Shown in pieces: positions 42,750 through 54,066 of a DNA stretch of 64,000 bases. The position numbers and the translations under genes were made by a program. Below the pieces are notes generated by a model that was not told where the DNA came from, ran no database searches, and was given only the letters and a program-made list of their open reading frames with translations. The stretch comes from Euphorbia lathyris (taxonomy: Eukaryota > Streptophyta > Magnoliopsida > Malpighiales > Euphorbiaceae), in contig NC_088916.1 in assembly GCF_963576675.1 (NCBI RefSeq), positions 15,290,501-15,354,500 on the forward strand, read 5' to 3'. Positions within the stretch are counted from its first letter, which is position 1. Every line of letters starts with the position of its first letter.

Positions 42750-45001
42750 GCACGGATCCCCATGCAAAAAAAAAAGAAGGGAGGGAGGAGGAATCCTTAG
42801 AGAGCTTCTCACACTAGATATTTTTCTAGAGAGAAGTTGATTTTTTTAGGAAAAAACATTTTTTTTCCTAAAAATTGAAAATCTCTAAATTTCCTAAGTT
42901 CAATTTTTACTAAATTTTTTATAAAAAAACGGGAGCTCGTGGTTCGTGAAATCAATCGGCTTCAACTGTCAGATACCGAATTCAAGGTATTATCCGAGGA
43001 CTAGACTCTTTATTTTATTTAATTTATTCTCTTCTTCTATTTTTATGCTATAGTTTTTATTCATTTAGTCATTTATTTATTTTGTCACATTTTTTTAATT
43101 AGCGTATTTATTTAATTTTCGGTTTTGTTTTAAAATAAAAAACCTCGTTTTGATGTCCCAATACGAACCGTGATCCGATAAAAGGTAGTTCGGGTATCGA
43201 AAACGTTGTAATTACAAGTTTTTAATTTAAAAGGAATTTCCAAATAATGTTTTGAAATAAAAAACGTCGTTTAGGAATTTCTGTTTTCGACTATGATCCA
43301 TCTTTGGTAGTTCGGAAACCCAAAACGATTGAATTAGATTTAATTTAAAGCTTTTGAATAAATCTGGAAACATTTAGGAGTGCTGCTGTAATTTACCTAT
43401 TCTGTCACTAAATGCTGTTTACCGACGGATTTTCCGTCGGTAAATCTGCCAAAATGTAAAAAATACCATTTCAGTCCCTTTTTCTTAACTTTTAAACTTT
43501 TAATCCTTAGTACATATATATAAATATGTAACATATGTTTTTCAAATTATTTTAGAACTTTAGCATATATAATCATTCTAGAATATTTGTATATTATTAT
43601 TTATTCCATTTTACAATATAAGTATAAGTATATATATGTATTCCTCTTTATTAATTTGGATTATGTTTTAAATGTTAGTTATTTGGTATTTTGAGAAATA
43701 ATTAATATATATTAGCATATGGTATTTTTGGTATTTAAAACTATAGTAGTTATGTATATGTATAGTTTTTGGAACATTTGGGTTATTTTAGTGATTATTG
43801 AATAAAATTATTTTTGGATAAGAATTATTTTCTTAGTTATAGGATTTACTTATTATTTTCACATTTTCAAAGTATAGATATATTGTACCTATTATTTTTA
43901 TATATACATATAGCTTCTTTTGTATTAACTCTTATTTTATATTCTATTTTTGATTTAAATGTATATACGTATGTACAAATTATTTTCTTTACCCTTTGAG
44001 CCCATTCATGGGTCCATATTTCAAATGGGCTTTATTTAAGTCTAAATATTAGTTAAAATAAGTTTATTGTTGTAATTATAACAATTAGAGAGTCCATTAA
44101 ATAAGTGGGGAAAATAAATCACAAAAAGAGAGTTTTCAATTGAATTATTTAAACTAATGAGTTTTTTTTCTAATGTAAATAAATAGAGTCATTCTTGTTA
44201 ATATTTCAAATCGTCTTCAAAACACCACGTTTTAAAACCTTAATCCGTTCCAAAGGCGGATTAAAGGATCATTGTAATTAAAATCGTTTTCTTTGCAAAT
44301 AATAGATTTTTGAATCATTTTCTTAAAGGATTTGTACAAAATGAAATTGACTTGTATGTTTAACCACGTTTTCTTATTAAAAGGTTCTTTATCTCAAACG
44401 TTTTCAAATACTCGAGTCGTTCCAACGGCGATTCGGGTAAGCTTCATCAAACGAGGTTTTAAAACGCTCCTAAATCGTTCCAACGGCGATTAAGGTGCGA
44501 ACCATGTAAATAAAACTCGTTTTGGGGAAATAAGTTAGTGTAGAATAAACACACAACATAACATTTAAATACGGTTGTAAATAAATCATTTCTTTCTTCC
44601 CTCTCTGTGTATGTATAAACATAAATGGGTGATTCTTTACTGAGGTGGCTTTTCAATATCATATGCTCAAAATGGTTTCTAAAAAGAGAAAGAAAAGGGT
44701 TTCAAATGAATTTTAAACTTAAAGAAGTATACGAATAGTCCGTTATCGCCTAACATGCTGAGTAGGAGGCCGGTGGTTCATACCTAAGTTTCCCGAACCT
44801 ACACCGGTCTCCCGCAAGGGATCGGTGTTCATTTTCCCATTCGTGGGTGGCGACTCTTCCATATCTCCGAGCTCCGGTCCTGCCGAGCAGCTTGATTCCA
44901 CGATTGGTTGCTTTCGGCGCCAATCACCGCTTACGTCGCCATGAGGTTGTCCACCCCCCGGTCCGCCCGGGAGATTAGGCCGCGGCACCTCGTCTAACAA
45001 G

Positions 45002-45019
45002 TGGCGACTCTGCTGGGGA
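45002..45019 (+). other. Primer-binding site of gypsy element
   Basis: TGGCGACTCTGCTGGGGA starts two bases after the LTR. Its complement ends in CCA as expected for a tRNA 3' end; tRNA-Arg is the usual primer of Tat/Ogre elements, but I have not verified the match. Confidence 0.8.
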
Positions 45020-46940
45020 AGCGAGAAATTTGATTCCGGAAGGCGTGTAATAAGCCCTTAACGGGGACGGATCGTTTTACTTCTTTTCGTATGCATTCAT
45101 ATGCATTATTGCAAACCCTTTGGGTAATTTCCGCGAAACCTCTAGCGAGAGTCCATTCGTCGCTCGAAAGAGGCTAGCGTAAGTTCCCCCTTACAGTAAG
45201 GCGCCAGAGGGTCCCCATCCATTCGTTAGGGGCGAATCTGTGCGGTCCTGTGAGGTCCCGCGGTCAGCCGTGTCATCATATAGTAGCCTTAGAAGTTTCC
45301 ATAGGATTACCCGTTACTATTTTTGATGTGATAAATGAATCAGTTCGTGTTTTCAAACCGCCATGATACGTGTCTAATCCTAAATTATGTAAAGAAAATG
45401 AGACGATGCGTTAATATATACTCATGAATCGACATACTAATTACCCTAAAACATCGAAACGATTTGAACTAAAGACGACTTAGTCATCTCATATGAATGA
45501 ACATATGCGACCCGCCTTGTCCCTTTCGGTGTCCCGACGAAGGCACGTGTTCAGGAAATGTGTTATGACGTAAGCACGTATTAAGTATGAATCGGTTTAA
45601 TGTTAAGGATAATTACATTTCGATACAAAAGACTATATTAACAATAGCCGTTATTCACATTCTTTAATAAATTGGGATAAAACGAGATCAAGACGAAACG
45701 AAAATGAAGAACATTTCTGTCCTGAACGACCCTGTCATAACGCGAAAAGTTTCGCACAAGTAGCCCGTCCCTTCCGAATGAAAGACGAGCTTTTACATTA
45801 TGCCTCGTGTCGTTCTTAAGAGAAATGGATGTGTCCGTACAGATGACTAAGAAAATAAAGAAGAGAAAAATGAACTAAACGACCAAAATCATTCTGAATC
45901 TACGATATATATCAATACCGAGAGTAGTTAAAGAAAATAAACCAATGTCGTTGAGTACGTGCCTCGAACGAGTGTATACCCCGTTTAAAATCACAAAGCC
46001 GAATTAAGCCAAACCATATAATTGCGCCATATGGACGAGACTGCAGGTTTTGACTAACGACTCGATCATTTCGACCGTTACCAAAACTGCAAGAAATATG
46101 GCCCGATGTACGTGTTTGCTTAATTCGTGCCTAAAGGAAAGAGAACGGTGATGTCCTCGCTTTGAATAAGCATGCGATTCAACGAAACGTTGATTTTCTA
46201 TAACCACACTAAGACGATATATCCCGTGGATTGGGAAGAACAACGAACTGTTGCTAGCCGAAAGGTTACCGTGCGCTCAAAATAAGACTCGCCGTCTTTT
46301 TAACGTAGCTAAAATGAGCAAACGGATCCTCGACGCTAAGAACAAACACGTTACGCGATGAGTCCGTTCCCTAAAATAAAATCCAAAAGTGATTCCATCA
46401 CTAAATAAACATGTGGTTACGTCTCTCGATAGATCCAAAAGATCCCGTTGTAATCCAAAATCGAGACACGAACCCACGCGAACAAAAGGGAACGAGTCAT
46501 CGACAATAACGAACGATTGAACTAAAAGAATAACTCGAACCACGTCTAAAAACTGAGATACGCTCAAAGGGAGTCAAAACCCGAATTAATGCGTCTCGCA
46601 AAAGGACAAAAGATGAGTTATTCTCAAAGGACAATCTAACTTGGTCAATTTCTTAGTCACCAAACGTGGATACGTCAAAACGAACTGTGTTGTCTGATGA
46701 ATGATTTAATTTCCCGCAATAATCGACGGCATCACGCGTCCCCTGGACCGCAATGTGAGCCAAAAACCAAAATCCTAGAAAAGAGACCTGGACCGACGAG
46801 TGTGTGGAGGAATAAGGGTGGAAGAGAGATGTTGTGATACATGTAAATAGAACTAACGTTTGTTCTTCTTATCTTATAATCGTAAATAAATAAACGCACA
46901 CACCACGAATCATGCATATAAAAATCATGCATACATACTA
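45020..46940 (+). other. Long untranslated leader of gypsy element
   Basis: About 1.9 kb between primer site and gag without a convincing ORF. Minus-strand frames of 79 and 96 codons (46004-46243, 46277-46567) show no recognisable domain. Long leaders are usual in Tat elements. Confidence 0.65.
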
Positions 46941-48143
46941 ATGGGTACCGTTCACGCAGACGTCATCATTAAGCGGTTGTGGTTTCGCGAGAGTAATCGG
47001 CTTGTCAGACAGTTTGATCAGCTACGAGTAGACAGTTCGGAATCAGTAGTTGTGGCTTCTGAATCATCTTCGTCTGGGTATACTCAGTCTTCCGTCAGTA
47101 TGTCTGCGACCGACGAGAAAGTGGATGAATTGGAGAATTTTGTGAACAATATCAATGATCAGCTGGCCGCGATCTTGGCCCAGCTAGCTGAGTTAGCACT
47201 AAAGGACAACAAGAGTGGTAGTAAGCGTGCTGAGAATGAGGTGAACGATGGCCCTCGCTTTGGGAATGAGGAGGATTATCAGGATTATATCCGAAAACAG
47301 TTAGAGAAAGAGAAAGCTAAGGAAGAGGAGTGGAAGCAACACATCACACAGGAAGTGCAGGACTTGCGCGGAGGAAGTTCCGGGAGTCAGGACTTTTATA
47401 ACTTGAAGAATTGTTTATCGGCAACAGCTTTGCCTTTGAAATTTCGGCTCCCCAACATGAAAAAGTTCGATGGAACTGGAGATCCCACCGCTCACATGAA
47501 TCAGTATGTTGCTGTGATGAAGCACACGATCCTGACTCAGGATCAAGTCCTGGGGCTGTTTAACACCTATCTAGAGGGGGCTGCCCTCACATGGTTTCAT
47601 GCATTGCCGATGGTAACAAAAAGGGATTGGAAGGAATTAGCAAAGTCGTTCATCGCTCAGTATAGCTTTAACACCATGCTGGAGGTCACTTTGAAAGAAT
47701 TAGAGAGCACTAAGCAGCAGGCTGGGGAATCCTTTTCCGATTTTGTGAAAAGATGGAGGGCTAAGGCCGCAGTGATGAAACAAAAGCCGCTCGAGCAGGA
47801 TCAGATCCGAATGGTGGTTGGAAACACGTTGCCGTATATCAAGAATGAGTTGCGGTATATGCCGTTTACGGATTTCAATCAGATGTATAGTTGTGCCTTG
47901 ACTGTCGAAGGTGATGGGGAGCCGAAGAAAGCTTATACCAAGTGGACGAAGTCTGGATATAGTGCCGGAGGGCCTAGCGCGAGTACGGAATCTGCAGCAG
48001 TGAAAGTGGTTGATCTTAATGCTATTGAAAAGAGGCGGTTCGCCAAGTTCGATCAGACCTATGCTAAAGTTTTCGAGCGTCTGCAGAAAAAGGGATTGTT
48101 GAAAGCCCTTACCCCGTATAACAAAGCTCAACCTACTCCGTAG
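46941..48143 (+). CDS. gypsy gag, first capsid module
   Basis: A 400-residue frame; the real start could be the ATG at 46941 or the one at about 47100 (MSATDEKVDELENFV). An N-terminal coiled-coil-like part is followed by the Retrotrans_gag domain at 47440-47910: LPNMKKFDGTGDPTAHMNQY, LEGAALTWFHALP, DWKELAKSFIAQY and ESFSDFVKRWRAKAA. A TAG at 48141-48143 interrupts, but the same frame continues into a knuckle-like CEFHSSYGHTIENC (about 48160-48205) and then module 2. Gag assembles the particle. Confidence 0.9.
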   Translation: MGTVHADVIIKRLWFRESNRLVRQFDQLRVDSSESVVVASESSSSGYTQSSVSMSATDEKVDELENFVNNINDQLAAILAQLAELALKDNKSGSKRAENEVNDGPRFGNEEDYQDYIRKQLEKEKAKEEEWKQHITQEVQDLRGGSSGSQDFYNLKNCLSATALPLKFRLPNMKKFDGTGDPTAHMNQYVAVMKHTILTQDQVLGLFNTYLEGAALTWFHALPMVTKRDWKELAKSFIAQYSFNTMLEVTLKELESTKQQAGESFSDFVKRWRAKAAVMKQKPLEQDQIRMVVGNTLPYIKNELRYMPFTDFNQMYSCALTVEGDGEPKKAYTKWTKSGYSAGGPSASTESAAVKVVDLNAIEKRRFAKFDQTYAKVFERLQKKGLLKALTPYNKAQPTP

Positions 48144-49082
48144 ATTCAGGCTAGAGGGTACTGTGAGTTCCACAGCAGTTATGGACATACGATTGAGAAT
48201 TGCGAGAGGCTGAAACACGAAATCCAAGATTTGATTGAGGAGAAGAAGATAGCTGATCCTTCGTCAGCAAACCCTTCCGTTAGGCGCAATCCATTGCCTA
48301 ATCATAGGGTGAGCGTGATCGGAGCTGGTTTGACAGAAACTGTAGTGATGGAATCCTTTGAGGAAGATGTAGAGGAGTTGTTGGACTCCGTCGAAAAAAG
48401 CAATGTGGGAAAAGGTCTGTATGTGTCCTTCTTGGGTGAGGAACGAGAGGATGAACCGATGGAAGAAGGGTCAGATGGTGGAGCACCGTATGATGAGGAT
48501 AGTGCTAAAGAGACCGGAGAAGGGTCGTCTCGGACTATTGTGCCAGATTTGAGTTTGTTTAGTGGAGGGAGAGATCCCGAGGTGCACTTGCGTGAATATA
48601 TGCACAACATGTTTATTGAATCCTTCGGAGTAGATGAGATTGCTCAGTGGTTTCATCATTCGCTGGTAGGCGAGCCTTTGGAATGGTTCCACTCATTACC
48701 CGACTCTTGCAAGCATGATTGGGATCAATTATCAGATTTATTCTTAGAAAAGTACCAAAGAGCCGAGGACAGGGCCGCAGAGCGCTTCGCAATGCAGATT
48801 GGACCTATCAAGCGTCCGCTACCGAGGATTAGCAAGTATAATGGCAATAAGGATCCTATGGAACACCTTCATTTTTACTTGTCGGCTATGGCACCCTTGG
48901 GTTTTAAAGAAGAAGAGATCACTAGCTTGTTTTGTAATTCGTTGATGGGTGAACCGTTAATGTGGTACATGTCGCTGCCGATGTATGTTAAGACCGATTG
49001 GGCAGCAATGACGAAAAGATTTATCAAGGAGTATACAGTATGGATGCTGGCAGAGCAAACCCCTGACTCCCCGTCTTACTAA
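48144..49082 (+). pseudogene. gypsy gag, knuckle-like motif and capsid modules 2 and 3
   Basis: In the frame of 46941, after CEFHSSYGHTIENC, comes an acidic linker and two shortened copies of the capsid core. Module 2 (48535-48760) is SLFSGGRDPEVHLREYMHNM, SLVGEPLEWFHSLP and DWDQLSDLFLEKY. Module 3 (48820-49045) is ISKYNGNKDPMEHLHFYLSA, SLMGEPLMWYMSLP and DWAAMTKRFIKEY. Each matches the N-terminal half of module 1. A TAA at 49080-49082 interrupts, and the frame goes on into module 4. Confidence 0.8.
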
Positions 49083-51384
49083 ACACCTGATGCGGTGTTA
49101 GCAATGCCTAGGTATGGTGGATACCAGGATCCTGTGGAGCATGCGAGGATATTTCGCAATCATATGTATGACGCCGGATTTCTGCAGTGTGAGTTGTTTT
49201 CCGGAAACCTTGATGGGTGAAGCCTTATTGTGGCATCAGGGTCTATCAGAGGAGGAGATGGGTCATTGGATACCGCTCCGAAGTGCCTTTGTGGCGAGAT
49301 ATGAAATGTACATTCCATGGACGGGATCCCTGGATGATCTGGACAGGATTAGTCAATTCCCCGAGGAACATTTTGTGGATTATGCTAGAAGGTGGAGGCA
49401 CCGTTATGAGCAGTGTAATGAGACAATGAGCGATAAGGTGCAGCTTATGTGCATACAACGAGGTGTTATTCCGTTGGCCGCAAGGAGGATGAGCCGGGTG
49501 TCCCTCCGTGACTATGATGAGTTGATAGGTTGGGCTTTGTACGGATCGACGGATCCCTTTTTCCTGAATCCGAGTGTTCCTCACGTCATGGATTTAATGG
49601 TCGTGGACATTTGGGAGAGTTCCTCGGACGAGGAGGATGCCAATCGAAGGGTTCCTATTAACATTTGGGACGAATCGGATGATGAGCCGGAAATTGCGGT
49701 AATGACAAGAGCAGGTCGTGTGGCCGAGGGAAAGGCACCAATGGTAGAGACTGAGATTGGAGAAGGGTCGGCTCCTAAGCCCGATGACCAAGTTCTTGAG
49801 CAGTTGAAGAAGACGCAAGCTAAGTCTACGGTCTGGGAAGTTTTATGCCATTCTAAGTACCATCGTGAGAACCTGATGAAGGAGTTGCAGAATTTGGTTA
49901 TTTCCACCGATACTAAGCCGGCAGCGCTAGTAGGGGCAATTATGGCTCGAAAGAAGACTGAGATCACATTTACCGACGAGGATCTCCCAGAAGAGGGGAA
50001 GGCTCATAATAAGCCATTGTATATCCGAGCGGAAATTAACGGGAAGAAGACTAGCTGTGTGATGGTCGATGATGGATCGGCCATTAATGTTTATCCGTTG
50101 AAACTCTTGTCGAAGTTGGGAGTGGAAAGAGGAGACTTGACGGCCTCTGAAACAGTGATTAGAGCATATGACGACAGCCGTAGGCATATTGAAGGAGTCT
50201 TCAAGGCCAAGTTGAAAGTGGGGTCACACGAGGAAGAAACTGAGTTCACGGTGTTGGATATCCCGGTAACTTTTGCTGTGCTGTTGGGACGCCCTTGGTT
50301 CCATAAGTTAGGAGGTGTGCCCTCCACGCTCCACCAAATGATTAAGTTCCCCTTCGGGGAGGAGATAGTAACAATTAGAGCTGAGAAATTGAGCTCGGTG
50401 GCAGCACTGGGAATTAAGCCTCAACTTTTCTCCGGATTCCAAGTCTCCGGGATTTACGAGTCGAGCATGACCACCGATGTGGTGAAAATGATGAAGGGAG
50501 GTTTCATCCCGGGAATGGGTTTAGGAGCATACCATCAGGGGCTGCCAGAGTTTCCGGACTTTAAGAGTCAGAAAACCCGGAGAGGTTTGGGATATGAGCA
50601 GGGGAGTCCGTCCAATGCGAGTGCTGAAGGAAAAGTAGGCTTAAGGAAGTATTTTGTGAGCGAGGGGCATGGGAAGGCATATTCAGGAACCCCCGAGGCA
50701 TGGACTAGCACGGAAGGGAAGATTCTGCCAGGGTTCGAAATCTTCAATGATGTTGCCGACTGGGGCAAAGGAAAGGCGAGCTGCTTTGTCGAGGAGATCA
50801 TGATGCTGGATTTAAATGTCGAGGAGCAGGTCATCACCATCGAAGCGACTGTGGGAGCGGGAGATGAGCCTAGCACCTCCAAAATTCACGAGAAGTCCGA
50901 AGGCCCTAATGATGAAAATTGTATTACTGCTTTGTTCGAGTCAGATGATGTAATCACCCATGATATCAATGAAATGAATTCTGATTTTGCTTACTTGCTT
51001 GATGTCGATCATGATCATTCCATGCATTCTCATTCATATAACATGCCTGCATTTGAAATCAATACAATAGAAATGTCAACTTTCAATCTTGGTACGGATG
51101 AAAATCCTAAACTTATACAAATTGCTCAAGCATTAACTATTGAAGAGAGAAAAGAATTTGAGAGAATAATTAAAAAATACGAAATTGTATTCGCTTGGAC
51201 ATACGAAGACATGCCTGGAATTGATCAATCAATCGTAACCCACCGCATTCCAACTTACCCCGAAGCGAAGCCCGTAAAGCAGAAGCTCCGACGTATGAGA
51301 CCAGAATGGGCAGATAAGATCAGAGAGGAGGTGAAGAAACAGTTAGAAGCAGGATTCATCGAAGTAATCGACTATCCCCCTTAG
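49083..51384 (+). pseudogene. gypsy gag module 4, protease, G-patch and start of reverse transcriptase
   Basis: Module 4 begins in the gag frame (MPRYGGYQDPVEHARIF) and shifts frame near 49200 into 49114-51384: TLMGEALLWHQGLSEEEMGH, HFVDYARRWRHRYEQC. Then ITFTDEDLPEEGKAHNKPLY and VMVDDGSAINVYPL form the aspartic protease (catalytic Asp near 50070). GGFIPGMGLGAYHQGL (about 50490-50545) is a G-patch. The region ends in the first part of reverse transcriptase (RRMRPEWADKIREEVKKQLE) at a TAG (51382-51384), probably once Trp. The same frame continues in 51394. Confidence 0.85.
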
Positions 51385-51393
51385 GTCGCAAAT

Positions 51394-53181
51394 GTGGTGC
51401 CCATCGCAAAGAAGGACGGCAAAGTGAGAATGTGCGTTGATTACAGAGATCTTAACAAGGCATGCCCCAAGGATGAGTTCGCATTACCTCATATCGACGT
51501 ATTGATCGACAGCGCAGCGTCAAGTGTATTACACACGAATGTGGACGGTTTCATGGGCTACATGCAAGTTCAGATGGCCGAAAATCACAAAGCGAAAACC
51601 TCATTCACAACTAAGTGGGGGACATACTGTTACAGGGTAATGCCGTTTGGTTTGAAAAACGCCGGGGCAACTTACCAGAGAATGGCCACAGCACTGTTCC
51701 ATGATATGATACACAAGGAGGTACAAGTCTACGTGGATGATATGATGGTCAAATCAGAGACAAGAGAAGGGCATTTTGCCGCGCTCGAGAAGTTTTTGGC
51801 CCGAATCGCAGAATTCAAGCTAAGGCTAAACCCGAAGAAGTGCTTTTTCGGCGTTTCGTCGGGGAAAATCTTAGGCTATGTAATCGGAAATAAGGGAATC
51901 GAGGTGGATCCTGATAAAGTGAAGGCCATACAGGAGATGCCGGCGCCGAGAAATGAGAAGGAAGTGAGAGGGTTTCTGGGGCAGGTTCAGTATATCAGTC
52001 GGTTCATAGCAAGACTCACCGCAATCTGCGAGCCAATCTTTAAGTTGCTAAGGAAAGACCAACCCGCTGTTTGGAATGATAAGTGTCAGCAAGCTTTGGA
52101 GAGCGTCCGGAGCTATTTGTCTAATCCGCCAGTGCTGAGACCGCCTAAACTAGGAAAGCCGCTTCTCCTCTATGTAGCGATTGAGGAGCGATCTATTGGG
52201 GCAATGTTGGCTCAAGAGGGAGACACCGGTGTGGAGCACGCGGTGTATTATTTGAGTAAGAAGTTCCTGGAGTACGAGCTCAAGTACAACATGATCGAAA
52301 AGACATGTGTGGCAGTAGTATGGTTGACAAAGAAACTGCGACACTATTTCCAATCGTATAAAGTGATCATTATTTCTCGGATGGACCCCGTGAAGTATCT
52401 ATACCGAACTCCATCCTTGACGGGGAAGTTAGCCAGATGGTTGTTACTTTTGTCCGAGTTTGACATTGAATATGTAACGAAGAAGGTTATCAAAGGGAGG
52501 GCCGTGGCAGAATTTCTGGCCAACCAGCCCCTGAATGCAGAGGAAGAAGAGATAAGTTATGATTTCCCCGATGAGCACTTGAACGCAATCGAAGTTATAC
52601 CGTGGAAAATGTTCTTCGACGGAGCAGTTAATTCGAATGGAGCCGGAGTAGGAGTATTACTTACCTCACCGGAAGGAGAAAGGATCCCGATGGCCAAGAA
52701 GTTATCCTTCCCTCTCACCAATAATATGGCTGAGTATGAAGCGTGCATTTATGGCTTAGAGTCATTAGCGGCACTGGGAGCGTCATATGTCGAAATCTGG
52801 GGGGACTCAAAGTTGATCATTGAACAGGCACAAGGAAACTGGGAGGTAAGAGAAGAAAGACTACGTCCATATCTAGATCAGCTAGAAGGGTTGGCACAAA
52901 GATTCAAGGAATGTCGTTTCTATCATATTCCTCGAGCACAGAACCAGGCGGCGGATGCCTTGGCTACTTTGGTGTCAGTTTGGGACAACCCCCGGAACCT
53001 TGCTTCGAAGTCGTTGGTATTGAGAAGATCTCACAAACCATGTTACGAGGACGTAATGCTGTTAGGGACAGATGAAAAACCATGGTATTTCGATATCGTG
53101 AACTTCATGAAAGATGGGACATATCCGGCAGAGTCAGAACCTAGGGATCAAGCTGTGATTAGGCAAAATCTACCTGTGTGA
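51394..53181 (+). CDS. gypsy reverse transcriptase, RNase H and second RNase H; integrase absent
   Basis: A 595-residue frame: MCVDYRDLNKACPKDEFALP, MPFGLKNAGATYQRM and catalytic YVDDMMVKS (about 51731) are the gypsy polymerase. RNase H follows (LLLYVAIEERSIGAMLAQE; KLARWLLLLSEFDIEY), and then a second RNase H starting WKMFFDGAVNSNGAG with AEYEACIYGL, WGDSKLII and NQAADALA. The paired RNase H is a Tat-lineage mark. The frame ends RDQAVIRQNLPV, about where integrase normally begins, and none of its motifs (HHCC zinc finger, D-D-E) follows. The last 23 bp overlap the 3' end of the antisense PMD reading. Confidence 0.92.
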   Translation: MVPIAKKDGKVRMCVDYRDLNKACPKDEFALPHIDVLIDSAASSVLHTNVDGFMGYMQVQMAENHKAKTSFTTKWGTYCYRVMPFGLKNAGATYQRMATALFHDMIHKEVQVYVDDMMVKSETREGHFAALEKFLARIAEFKLRLNPKKCFFGVSSGKILGYVIGNKGIEVDPDKVKAIQEMPAPRNEKEVRGFLGQVQYISRFIARLTAICEPIFKLLRKDQPAVWNDKCQQALESVRSYLSNPPVLRPPKLGKPLLLYVAIEERSIGAMLAQEGDTGVEHAVYYLSKKFLEYELKYNMIEKTCVAVVWLTKKLRHYFQSYKVIIISRMDPVKYLYRTPSLTGKLARWLLLLSEFDIEYVTKKVIKGRAVAEFLANQPLNAEEEEISYDFPDEHLNAIEVIPWKMFFDGAVNSNGAGVGVLLTSPEGERIPMAKKLSFPLTNNMAEYEACIYGLESLAALGASYVEIWGDSKLIIEQAQGNWEVREERLRPYLDQLEGLAQRFKECRFYHIPRAQNQAADALATLVSVWDNPRNLASKSLVLRRSHKPCYEDVMLLGTDEKPWYFDIVNFMKDGTYPAESEPRDQAVIRQNLPV

Positions 53182-54066
53182 GGGTCAGCGAGTCGATCCG
53201 ATCCAGAAGCCGCGACACTGTCCGACTCCTCTCGGCGCTCAAGTCAAAATCCCTCCACTGAGTCATGAAAGGCGGCCTCAGTACTCTCGGTCGAGATCGA
53301 GACCGGCTGGGAAGGATGTGTCTCTCATACGCCCACACCTGCGGTAAAAACGAGGACTAGGAGTGTGAAAAATGCGAAGAAGATAAGACGGATAAGTCAA
53401 GAAGGCGTCACGTACCAGCAGAGCAAAGGTATAACCACCGAAGTCCTTGCGCTTTCGGCAAGTCAGATCCAAAAACTTGTAAAGAAAGGCTAAACCTGCC
53501 CCCACCCAATCGTAGGAAGCCGCTGCATCCAAATCGCTGAGCGCCTGAATGAGGCTCGCATGTACCTTCCCGCCCTTCGTGCGGAAAATCGTCTCACTCA
53601 GAGCATATACCAAGAAGCTACGAACCGCCAAGTCGGTATCGTCAGTCTCGCAAAAATCTCATCTACTCAAGAGGCTCGCGATGGAAACAAACTTCGTCGG
53701 AGTAGACTTGGCGCATAGACGAACTCCCGGTCCAATCAAGGCAGCAAGCCTAGCAGGGTCGACCCGCGGTCGCATCATACCAAAATGGAAAGGGACGGGA
53801 GTGTTGCTCCCTCGCAATCCGGTCAATAGCGAAAAATCTCGAGGCGAGATAGTCATCTCCCCAAAGGAAATGTGGAAGGTGTGGGTCGAATCAACCCACC
53901 GCTCACACAAGGCCCGTAGGCCAAAAGGATCGCATACCCCGTTGGTGCGGGGCAGCGCTGCAATAAAGGGCTCGAAGCCCAACTCACGCACGCGGGCTCT
54001 CGCCGCGGCGCCTAGCCTATCATACCACGAGTGAACCTCGGCGGTGGTCCCCGAAATCTCAATGAA

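Larger units (their letters stand above)
42176..44999 (+). repeat. 5' LTR of gypsy element
   Basis: 2824 bp. It has a GC-rich first part with palindromes (42590-42722), a TATA box at 42742-42749 and a long AT-rich remainder with a perfect 12-bp hairpin at 43418-43444. Long frames within 42307-42817 are by-products of GC-rich, stop-poor sequence. Confidence 0.95.

Noticed and set aside
42307..42840. Several overlapping long frames on both strands in the GC-rich part of the gypsy 5' LTR, repeated at 56356-57116
   Set aside because: They arise from GC-rich, stop-poor palindromic DNA, occur in all frames, and are repeated in both LTRs; no protein domain is seen.
45900..46570. Antisense frames of 79 and 96 codons in the gypsy leader, considered as another accessory gene
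   Set aside because: No recognisable domain, no TATA box or leader comparable to the PMD gene, and their length fits chance.
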